Assembly (NCBI GenBank): GCA_900757495.1
Contig: CAAENX010000023.1
Span: 145,750 to 209,749, forward strand
Length of the DNA: 64,000 nucleotides
Source: an uncultured Collinsella sp.
GTDB taxonomy: Bacteria > Actinomycetota > Coriobacteriia > Coriobacteriales > Coriobacteriaceae
Reading direction: 5' to 3'
Part shown: positions 1-7,300 of the stretch, in pieces
How the letters are laid out: the number at the start of each line of letters is the position of its first letter
Numbering within the stretch: the first letter of the stretch is position 1
Position numbers and translations under genes: made by a program
Notes under the pieces: generated by a model
What the model saw: the letters and a program-made list of their open reading frames with translations, nothing else
What the model was told of the DNA's origin: nothing
Database searches by the model: none

Positions 1-707
1 CTATGCTCATCGAGGCATATTCGCAGCGCTTTGACGCAAAGAACACTGCACATGCGATCGCAAAACATCTCGTGACTGAGGCTAAGGCCGGCGTGCGCGT
101 CAAGCCCGAGTCTCTGGAGCCCGAGGAGAAGAAGCCGGCTGCGGCCGCTGCTGCTCCTGCAGGCGCCATCCCTCCGGGAACGGTCATCGGCGACGGGCAC
201 ATCAAGATCGCCCACGTCCGTATCGACACCCGTCTGCTTCATGGTCAGGTGGCCACCACGTGGACCAAGCAGATCAACCCCAACCGCATCATCGTGGTTT
301 CCGACGGCGTTGCTCACGACGAGCTCCGAAAGACCATGATCGAGCAGGCTGCCCCTCCGGGAGTCCATGCCAACGTCGTGCCCATTAAGAAGATGGCCGA
401 GGTCGTCAAGGACACGCGCTTTGGTGACACCAAGGCCATGCTGCTCTTTGAGAACCCGCAGGATCTGCTCAAGGCCATCGAGGCCGGCGTCGATATCAAG
501 GAAGTCAACATCGGTTCTATGGCTCACTCCAAGGGCAAGGTCGTCGTCACCAACGCTGTCGCTATGGGCGATGACGATGTCAAGACCATCGAGGCTCTCA
601 AGGCCAAGGGCGTCAAGTTCGAGGTCCGCAAGGTTCCTTCGGATTCCTCCGAGGATCTCGACGCCATGTTGAAGAAAGCTAAGGCCGAACTGGCCGCTCA
701 AGCATAG
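1..707 (+). CDS. PTS mannose/fructose/sorbose family IIAB component (5' end outside window)
   Basis: Phosphotransfer subunit of a mannose-class sugar PTS, acting at the inner face of the membrane between HPr and the IIC/IID permease. The reading frame is open at the left edge, so only the last part of the IIA domain is visible. It is followed by an Ala/Pro/Lys-rich linker (visible residues about 40-60) and a complete IIB domain. The IIB signature RIDTRLLHGQV is present, and its histidine (visible residue 80) is the expected phosphorylation site. A fused IIA-linker-IIB layout is the ManX type. The stop is 18 bases before the IIC start, with AAGGAGG between them, so the genes form one operon. 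Sugar specificity (mannose, GlcNAc, galactosamine and others) cannot be read from the sequence. Confidence 0.93.
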   Translation, partial: MLIEAYSQRFDAKNTAHAIAKHLVTEAKAGVRVKPESLEPEEKKPAAAAAAPAGAIPPGTVIGDGHIKIAHVRIDTRLLHGQVATTWTKQINPNRIIVVSDGVAHDELRKTMIEQAAPPGVHANVVPIKKMAEVVKDTRFGDTKAMLLFENPQDLLKAIEAGVDIKEVNIGSMAHSKGKVVVTNAVAMGDDDVKTIEALKAKGVKFEVRKVPSDSSEDLDAMLKKAKAELAAQA

Positions 708-725
708 TAAAGGAGGGTCCGATAC

Positions 726-1544
726 ATGTCCGCGCTTACTATTGTTCTAATCGCGATTATCGCGCTGCTTGCCGGTATGGAAGGCGTTCTGGATCAGTTC
801 CAGTTCCATCAGCCGCTCGTTGCGTGCACGCTTATCGGTCTCGTAACCGGTCACCTTCAGGAGGGCATCCTCCTGGGCGGTTCGCTTCAGATGATGGCCC
901 TTGGTTGGGCTAACGTCGGCGCCGCTGTTGCGCCTGACGCCGCTCTGGCCTCGGTCGCTTCTTCGATCATCATGGTGCTCGCCCTCAACGGTGGCGCCAC
1001 CGATTCGGCTAAGGCAGTTACCGCCGCCATCGCCGTCGCCGTGCCTCTGTCCGTCGCCGGCCTGTTCCTGACCATGATCTGCCGTACCCTGGCCACCGCT
1101 ATGGTCCACGGCATGGACGCCTGCGCCGAGAAGGGCGACTTCGCCGGCATCGAGCGCTGGCAGTACGCCGGCATCCTCATGCAGGGTGTTCGTATCGCCA
1201 TCCCGGCAGTGCTGCTGTGCATCATCCCGGCCGAGGCCGTTACCAACGCGCTTAACGCTATGCCCGACTGGCTGTCCGGCGGCATGGCTGTCGGCGGCGG
1301 CATGGTCGCTTCCGTCGGTTACGCCATGGTCATCAACATGATGGCCACCAAGGAGACCTGGCCGTTCTTCATCCTCGGCTTTGTCCTGGCTGCCATCCCT
1401 CAGCTCACGCTGATTGCCCTGGGCCTCATCGGCATCTCCCTTGCCCTCATCTACCTTGGCCTTAAGGACCTGGCCAAGCAGGGTGGCGGCATGGGCGGTG
1501 GTTCCGGCGACCCGCTCGGCGACATTCTGAACGATTACGAGTAG
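726..1544 (+). CDS. PTS mannose/fructose/sorbose family IIC component
   Basis: Membrane permease subunit (272 aa) of the mannose-class PTS. The protein is almost entirely hydrophobic helices. It carries the family-typical N-terminal segment with FHQPLVACTLIGLVTG and the GILLGGSLQMMALGW stretch around residues 45-65. Length matches ManY-type IIC proteins (about 260-270 aa). The ATG is preceded by AAGGAGG at ideal spacing. The C-terminus is Gly-rich (GGGMGGGSGDPLGD) and probably cytoplasmic. It lies between the IIAB and IID genes and would form the translocation channel with IID. Confidence 0.94.
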   Translation: MSALTIVLIAIIALLAGMEGVLDQFQFHQPLVACTLIGLVTGHLQEGILLGGSLQMMALGWANVGAAVAPDAALASVASSIIMVLALNGGATDSAKAVTAAIAVAVPLSVAGLFLTMICRTLATAMVHGMDACAEKGDFAGIERWQYAGILMQGVRIAIPAVLLCIIPAEAVTNALNAMPDWLSGGMAVGGGMVASVGYAMVINMMATKETWPFFILGFVLAAIPQLTLIALGLIGISLALIYLGLKDLAKQGGGMGGGSGDPLGDILNDYE

Positions 1545-1560
1545 GAAGGGAGTGATACAT

Positions 1561-2481
1561 ATGGCAGAGAACAAGATTCAGCTTTCTAAGTCCGATCGTC
1601 AGAAGGTTTGCTTCCGTCATCAGTTCCTTCAGGGCTCGTGGAACTACGAGCGCATGCAGAACGGTGGCTGGTGCTACGCAATGATCCCTGCGATCAAGAA
1701 GCTCTACACCAGCAAGGACGACCAGATTGCCGCGCTTAAGCGCCACCTGGAGTTCTATAACACGCACCCCTATGTTTCCTCCCCCGTCATGGGCGTTACC
1801 CTCGCCCTCGAGGAGGAGCGCGCCAACGGTGCCCCGATCGACGACGTCGCCATCCAGGGCGTCAAGGTCGGTATGATGGGCCCGCTCGCCGGCGTCGGCG
1901 ACCCTGCCTTCTGGTTCACCCTTCGCCCGATCTTGGGTGCTCTGGGTGCTTCCCTGGCTCTGTCTGGCAGCATTGCCGGTCCGCTGCTGTTCTTCTTCGC
2001 GTGGAACATTATTCGTTACGCCTTCGAGTGGTACACGCAGGAGTTTGGCTATAAGGTCGGCTCCTCCATCGCCAAGGACCTCTCCGGCGGTCTGATGGGC
2101 AAGGTCACCGAGGGTGCCTCCATCCTTGGTATGTTCATCATCGGCGCCCTTGTCGAGCGTTGGGTTTCCATCTCCTTTACCCCGATCGTCTCCAAGGTCA
2201 CGCAGTCCGCTGGCGCCTATATCGACTGGGCTAATCTGCCCGCCGGCGCCGAGGGCGTCAAGCAGGCATTGACGATGTACAGCTCTGTCGGTGCCACCGC
2301 ACTCGACCCGGTGAAGGTCACCACGCTTCAGGCCAACCTCGATCAGCTCATCCCCGGTCTTGCCGCCGTGTGCCTGACTCTCTTGGTCTGCAAGCTCCTC
2401 AAGAAGAAGGTCAGCCCGATCGTCATCATCCTGGCTCTCTTTGCCGTGGGTATCATCGGTCGCGTCTGCGGCTTCATGTAA
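1561..2481 (+). CDS. PTS mannose/fructose/sorbose family IID component
   Basis: Second membrane subunit (306 aa) of the mannose-class PTS. Visible family features are an N-terminal cytoplasmic segment with RHQFLQGSWNYERMQNGGW, the VKVGMMGPLAGVGDPAFWFT loop, and C-terminal hydrophobic helices. A GTG nine bases upstream (1552) is also in frame, but the ATG at 1561 has GGAAGGG about ten bases ahead and gives the usual N-terminus, so I chose it. Last of three tightly spaced PTS genes. The next gene, manO-like, follows after a hairpin. Confidence 0.94.
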   Translation: MAENKIQLSKSDRQKVCFRHQFLQGSWNYERMQNGGWCYAMIPAIKKLYTSKDDQIAALKRHLEFYNTHPYVSSPVMGVTLALEEERANGAPIDDVAIQGVKVGMMGPLAGVGDPAFWFTLRPILGALGASLALSGSIAGPLLFFFAWNIIRYAFEWYTQEFGYKVGSSIAKDLSGGLMGKVTEGASILGMFIIGALVERWVSISFTPIVSKVTQSAGAYIDWANLPAGAEGVKQALTMYSSVGATALDPVKVTTLQANLDQLIPGLAAVCLTLLVCKLLKKKVSPIVIILALFAVGIIGRVCGFM

Positions 2482-2537
2482 GCACGCTTCGGTTTAAGAC
2501 CGAGATTTGCTAGACAAGGGCTTTTGAGCCATTGAAA

Positions 2538-2585
2538 CGGACCGCACCCGGTGGGTACACTGGATGCGGTCCGATTGTTTTTATT
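2538..2585 (+). terminator. Hairpin with T-tract between PTS IID and the ManO-like gene
   Basis: CGGACCGCA (2538-2546) pairs with TGCGGTCCG (2565-2573), followed by a T-rich run (GATTGTTTTTATT). It can terminate the PTS transcript. It sits only about 17 bases ahead of the next start codon, so it may instead, or also, attenuate expression of the ManO-like gene. Confidence 0.75.
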
Positions 2586-2601
2586 GGGGGGCGAGGCGCG
2601 T

Positions 2602-3000
2602 ATGGCGCAATCTCAGAACAGCACGGTCGATCTGGCAACGCCGGCAACCTGCCTGATGGGGCTTACCAGCCACGGCAACGTGATGGTGGGCAATAAGGCG
2701 TTTGAGTACTATAACGAGCGCAATCCCGAGGATTATATTCAGATTCCGTGGGACGAGGTCGACTATATTGCCGCCGAGGTTTTGCGCGGTACCAAGAAGA
2801 TTACGCGTTTTGCCATCTTCACCAAGGATAACGGTCACTTTACGTTTTCGACGCGCGACGACAAAGAGACGCTGCGCGCGGTTCGCAAGTACGTTGACGA
2901 GGACAAGCTCGTGCGCTCGCCCGACTTTATCGACGTGACCGCCAAGGGCGCCAAGAGCATTCCCAGCGTCATCAAGAGCCTCTTTCACAAGGATAACTAG
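2602..3000 (+). CDS. manO: DUF956 / ManO-family protein associated with mannose PTS
   Basis: Small cytoplasmic protein (132 aa) of the DUF956 family. The family is called ManO because it regulates mannose PTS operons in some lactobacilli. Recognisable segments are TCLMGLTSHGNVMVGNKAFE near the N-terminus and IPWDEVDYIAAEV in the middle. The frame is open from 2551, but the ATG at 2602 has a G-rich ribosome site just before it and gives the usual length, so earlier starts are unlikely. Its position after IIAB-IIC-IID is the classic context. A regulatory role here is inferred from the family. Confidence 0.85.
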   Translation: MAQSQNSTVDLATPATCLMGLTSHGNVMVGNKAFEYYNERNPEDYIQIPWDEVDYIAAEVLRGTKKITRFAIFTKDNGHFTFSTRDDKETLRAVRKYVDEDKLVRSPDFIDVTAKGAKSIPSVIKSLFHKDN

Positions 3001-3120
3001 TCATTAAAGAGCACCTCCCCTCAAAGTGGGACGCAGTTTTCCATGGGGCTCGATCGGGAAAGTCTGACCCAGAATTTGCCTGGATAGTGGGGTGCACTTT
3101 CCGGAGGGCTGTTCCACCGC
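3001..3120. repeat. Intergenic hairpin-repeat element (one and a half units)
   Basis: Contains three copies, in alternating orientation, of a GGAAA-x(3-6)-CCC type motif: GGGACGCAGTTTTCC (inverse), GGGAAAGTCTGACCC (direct) and GGGGTGCACTTTCCGG (inverse). The last two pair into a hairpin. The same motif family builds the larger element at 50429-50745 and the core of the element at 63910-64000. Confidence 0.5.
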
Positions 3121-3142
3121 AACTTCGAAGAGTGGCTATACG

Positions 3143-3173
3143 TTGCATTACAGCGGCGTAAATCTGCTACACT
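3143..3173 (+). promoter_or_regulatory. Putative promoter of tRNA-Arg
   Basis: TTGCAT (3143-3148) and TACACT (3168-3173) are separated by 19 bases and end 10 bases before the mature tRNA 5' end. The spacing is slightly long but acceptable. Confidence 0.4.
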
Positions 3174-3183
3174 AGTACAGCAT

Positions 3184-3259
3184 GCCTCCGTAGCTCAGGG
3201 GATAGAGCACCGCTCTCCTAAAGCGGGTGTCGACGGTTCGAATCCGCCCGGGGGCACCA
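3184..3259 (+). tRNA. tRNA-Arg (anticodon CCU)
   Basis: All four arms can be drawn. The acceptor is GCCTCCG/CGGGGGC (one G-T pair), the D arm GCTC/GAGC, the anticodon arm CCGCT/AGCGG around loop CTCCTAA (anticodon CCT, reading AGG), and the T arm GACGG/CCGCC with one A-C mismatch around TTCGAAT. CCA is encoded (3257-3259). The 3' end of this gene is duplicated downstream and again at 22.2 kb, suggesting it served as an integration site. Confidence 0.93.
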
Positions 3260-3269
3260 GAGATTTGCC

Positions 3270-3303
3270 GAGCCCGGTACCACCACGGTGCCGGGCTCTT
3301 CTG
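3270..3303 (+). terminator. Terminator of tRNA-Arg
   Basis: GAGCCCGGTACC (3270-3281) pairs with GGTGCCGGGCTC (3287-3298; one G-T pair), followed by TTCTGGTTT. An identical hairpin occurs at 22236-22264 beside another copy of the tRNA 3' end. Confidence 0.75.
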
Positions 3304-3304
3304 G

Positions 3305-3478
3305 TTTAAAGGCCGGATTTGAACCGTCGACACCCGCGTCACCAATTTCCCCGCGGGGGGGGGAGTTTTCGAATCCGCCCGGGGACACCAGAAAAGATAA
3401 CGGCGTCGCGAGAGCGGCGCCGTTTCTGGTTTGTGGGGGCCGCCGTCGGATTCGGACCGTCGACACCCGCGTCACCAA
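3305..3478. repeat. tRNA-Arg-derived repeat cluster
   Basis: Downstream of the intact tRNA lie broken copies of its 3' half in both orientations. Reversed copies are GGATTTGAACCGTCGACACC (about 3314-3333) and GGATTCGGACCGTCGACACC (about 3448-3467). A direct copy, TTCGAATCCGCCCGGGG, ends in ACACCA (about 3368-3390) and is followed by its own GCGCCG hairpin. A G9 run (3355-3363) precedes the direct copy. Bases 3430-3478 are identical to 22132-22180. No gene is present. Confidence 0.7.
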
Positions 3479-3549
3479 TAGTTCGATTGCGATATGAAAT
3501 AAGAACCCGAGCCCGACGTTCGGTCTTGGAAACCGATGGAAGCAACCAT

Positions 3550-3749
3550 CATGCTTGTCATCGTCGTAACATCTGCGCTATTGCCGAGCAGAACAACATG
3601 GCTATCGCGGCGTTTAACACGTCGAGCCTTGAAGCCGTTCGCGTTGCGATTGATGCTGCCGAAGCCACGGGCGATCCCGTCCCCCCGAGCCAATGGTCGA
3701 GACCATGGTGAAGTTCTGCGGCCAATCAATCCATAAGATGAGGTTTTGA
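3550..3749 (+). pseudogene. Remnant of a class II (fructose/tagatose-bisphosphate type) aldolase
   Basis: One frame reads RNICAIAEQNNMAIAAFN and continues TSSLEAVRVAIDAAEATGDPV, the typical N-terminus of class II aldolases. It then jumps into another frame reading MVETMVKFCGQSIHKMRF and a stop at 3747-3749, which resembles an aldolase C-terminus. About 35 N-terminal and 18 C-terminal residues survive. The middle, some 230 residues including the metal ligands, is gone, and a frame slip is also needed next to the ATG at 3550. A terminator follows directly, as expected at the end of a gene. Family assignment rests on the N-terminal motif only. Confidence 0.55.
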
Positions 3750-3757
3750 CTTGTTGG

Positions 3758-3788
3758 GAGGCTCGCTTTGGCGAGCCTCTTTGCGTTT
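3758..3788 (+). terminator. Rho-independent terminator after the aldolase remnant
   Basis: GAGGCTCGC (3758-3766), loop TTTG, GCGAGCCTC (3771-3779), then TTTGCGTTT. A perfect 9-bp stem. Confidence 0.85.
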
Positions 3789-3824
3789 ACGTACGGGAGA
3801 GCCGACGATGGACAAGACACTAAT

Positions 3825-3862
3825 ATATAGGCATCGATGTTCGATATAGGCATCGATGTTCG
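3825..3862. repeat. Exact 19-bp tandem duplication in the GH2 upstream region
   Basis: ATATAGGCATCGATGTTCG occurs twice head to tail (3825-3843 and 3844-3862) with no difference. It contains the palindrome CATCGATG. It may be a duplicated protein-binding site or a recent slippage event. Confidence 0.7.
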
Positions 3863-3906
3863 ACAAAAGTTTAAGCGTCACAAAAAGCTCAATTGCATAT
3901 TATTCT

Positions 3907-3932
3907 AAAGGTATGCTTAATTAAGTACCTTT
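3907..3932. promoter_or_regulatory. Operator-like dyad upstream of the glycosidase cluster
   Basis: AAAGGTA (3907-3913) and TACCTTT (3926-3932) flank the perfect 10-bp palindrome CTTAATTAAG (3916-3925). It lies in an AT-rich stretch (about 3810-4030) that contrasts sharply with the GC-rich genes around it. A regulator site for the glycosidase genes is a reasonable guess. Confidence 0.45.
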
Positions 3933-4060
3933 AATTGCAGGTATAACCGTTCATCGATTTGTTGCCCAAATTATTAAATGCATATTCGCATTAAATAGAA
4001 ATAGTTTTATGAATATCAGTAGAATGTAAGCATATCGGTATGCTGCCCAGCTGCTCCGAA

Positions 4061-4088
4061 TTGGGCATCTGAGCTTACGGTTTATACT
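4061..4088 (+). promoter_or_regulatory. Putative sigma-70-type promoter of the GH2 gene
   Basis: TTGGGC (4061-4066), a 16-base spacer, then TATACT (4083-4088). Transcription would start near 4095, giving a leader of about 240 bases before the ATG at 4335. I found no known riboswitch or convincing ORF in that leader. Confidence 0.45.
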
Positions 4089-4334
4089 GCCGCCTCAAAA
4101 GATGTTTGCGTTAACACCTCGCTGACCATGGATAACGGCGCTCAGATCCCCAAAACCGTTCGCCGCTCACCGCTCGAGAAGCGGATTGTTTTTAAGTTAC
4201 AAGTAAAGCGTGTTTTTAGTATCAGTCCACTCTGTGTCGAGGCTGCGCAGGGTGCGCTTACGCAACGCGTGGACGAGCAAGCCGCAATAGACAACGGTCC
4301 TCTTTGCGGAGCTTTAGAAAGGGGCGCTGCTGCC

Positions 4335-7300
4335 ATGGTAAGTAACGGTCGTGTAGTTAGGTGGGCACGGGGGGGCGGTGTGCGCGGCGGCATTTGCTGC
4401 GGCTGCGTTCACCCTTCCCGTAGCCCAGGCGTGGGCAGCGGGCGATGTTTCGCCCGAGTTGCGCTCGCAGACGCAGACTCAGATGAGTTCTGCGCCCGAG
4501 ATCGCTTATGTGAGTAACGTGAGCGATCCGTCTCAACGTACGGTTTCGTTTAACGACAACTGGAAATTCAACCTGGGCGACGCCAGCGGCGCTCAGGCCG
4601 GCTCTTTCGATGACTCGTCGTGGCAGTACGTCACGCTTCCGCATGACTACAGCATCGATCAGGACTATGCGTCCAACCTCGAGGCCGAGAGCGCCTATAA
4701 GCCGGGCGGTATCGGCTGGTATCGCAAGAGCTTCTTTCTCGATAGCACTCTTGCGGGCAAGCTGATTCGCATCGATTTCGATGGTGTCTACATGGATGCC
4801 ACCGTTTGGGTCAACGGTACCGAGCTGGGCAACCATCCGTATGGCTACACGCCCTTCTCGTTCGACCTCACCCCGCACCTCAAGACGGGCGAGGAGAATA
4901 CCATCGCCGTCAAGGTCAACCATCAGGTTCCTTCCAGCCGTTGGTATTCTGGCTCGGGCATCGGTCGCAATGTCGACCTCGTGGTGACCGACAAGGTTTC
5001 TGTGACGAGAGACGGCGTCCACGTGAGCGCTCCTCAGCTCCAGAGCGAGAACGGTGGCAACGTGACCACCAAGCTCTCGTCCACCATTGTTAATAATGGT
5101 GACAAGGACGCTAACGTGACGCTCGTGCAGACCATCTTCCCTAAGGGTGGCAAGGTCGAACAGGCCATCGGCACTGTGACTACCGACGCTCAGGCTGTTG
5201 CCGCAGGCGAGTCCAAGACTATCGAGTCTCAGATCAGTGCTGCCAACCCGAGCCTTTGGTCCACCGAGTCCCCCAACCTCTACACGGTTCGCACCGATGT
5301 CAAGGTTGATGACAAGGTCGTCGACACGTATGACACGGTGTTCGGTTACCGCTGGTTTAACTACGATGTCACCAAAGGCTTTTCCCTTAACGGCAAGAAT
5401 GTCAAGCTCAAGGGCGTCTGCATGCACCACGATCAGGGCGCCCTGGGTTCCGTCGATAGCCGTGCGGCTGTCGAGCGTCAGGTGCGTATCCTGAAGGAGA
5501 TGGGCTGCAACTCCATCCGCACGTCTCACAACACGCCGTCTCGCGTGCTCGTTGAGGTGTGCGAGGAGCAGGGTATCCTGCTCGACGAGGAGATCTTCGA
5601 CGGCTGGACCGATGCGAAGAACGGCAACAGCTTCGACTACGCTCGTTTCTTCAATAAGAAGGTCGGCGACTCCAAGATCATCGGCGCCAAGTCCGATCAG
5701 GTCTGGGCCGAGTTCGATCTTAAGGCGACCATCGCCCGTGACTTTAACTCTCCCTCGGTCGTCATGTGGTCCGTGGGTAACGAGATGATCACCGGTGGCA
5801 CCAAGCCGTTTGACGAGACTGCTCAGCTCAACCTTATCAAGTGGACCAAAGAGGCCGACACCTCTCGTCCCGTGACGCTTGGCGACAACCAGCTCAAGAG
5901 TGGCTCGTGGAACTATCGGCCCGGCAACCTTGCCAACGCTGGCGGCCTGATCGGCATTAACTATGCCGACGGCAGCATGTACGATCGGCTGCACGCCAAT
6001 AACCCGTCTTGGAAGTTCTACGGTTCTGAGACCGTCTCGTCCGTTAACAGCCGTGGCGTTTATAACACGCTCGGCAGCATGGCCGATGCAGGCGGACACC
6101 AGCTTACTTCTTATGACACGTCTTACGTGAGCTGGGGCCACACGGCCTCCCAGGCATGGTATGACACCATCACTCGCGACTTTGTTGCCGGTGAGTATGT
6201 CTGGACCGGCTTCGACTACCTGGGCGAGCCCACCCCGTGGAACGGCGTTACTGCCGGCGTCCAGGGTGGCGACTGGAGCATCGCGCCGAAGAACTCCTAC
6301 TTTGGCATCATCGATACCGCCGGTCTGCCCAAGGATACGTTCTATCTGTATCAGAGCCAGTGGAACGACAGCCTGCACACGCTGCATATCCTTCCTGCTT
6401 GGAAGAGCGGCATGGTCACGAAGGACAACAGCGGCAAGGTCAAGGTCGTTGTCTACACCGACGCCGCCGGCGTTGAGCTCTTCTTTACGCCTAAGGGCTC
6501 CACGACTCCGCAGTCGCTGGGCAAGAAGACGTTTACCAAGAAGACCACCGCTGCTGGCTACACCTATCAGATCTATGAGGGTGAGGGCAAGAGCGGTAAG
6601 ACGGCCGAGAACCTCTGGCTCAGCTGGAATGTTCCGTATGCCGATGGCACCATTACCGCCAAGGCCTATGACGAGAGCGGTCACGTTGTCTCGACCGAGA
6701 ACTGGGATGGCCGTCAGAGCGTGACGACCACCGGTGCTGCCGCCAAGCTCGACGCTTCGGTCGATCGTGCCGATCTTTCTGGCAAGGGCGACCTGGCTTA
6801 TGTCACCGTGAGCGTCAAGGACCAGAACGGCAACATCGTTCCCGACGCCAAGAACAACGTGAAGTTTAAGGTCAGTGGCGCAGGCGAGCTCGCCGGTATC
6901 GACAACGGTAGCTCCCCCGACCATCAGTCCTACCGCGACAACAACCGCAACGCCTGGGCTGGTCAGCTGGTGGGCATTGTGCGTTCCAACGGCAAGGGTG
7001 GCGACATCACCGTTACCGTGACTGCTGACGGTCTCGCTTCCAAGACGGTGACGATCTCCTCTACGGGTTCCAGCGATCCTGCTGCTCCCAAGTCGATTTC
7101 GAGCCTGCTCTACTCCCGTTTCTACTATGTAAAGACGGGCAGCGAGCTTTCCCTGCCCAAGCAGGTTGACGTCAACTACTCTGACGGCACGTCCGAGAAG
7201 AAGAACGTTGCCTGGGACAACATCAACAAGGACGCTCTCTCCAAGCCTGGCACCTTCCAGGTTTCCGGCGAGGTCGAGGGTGCCAAGGTCTCTTGCACCG

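Noticed and set aside
3218..3478. Small minus-strand ORF ending in CPRADSNRRHPL
   Set aside because: This peptide is the well-known artefact of translating a tRNA antisense; it covers tRNA-Arg and its fragments.
4128..4517. 129-aa ORF upstream of the GH2 gene
   Set aside because: Only its ATG at 4335 and following signal-peptide codons are meaningful; after the G7 run it is out of frame with the enzyme, and before 4335 it resembles nothing.
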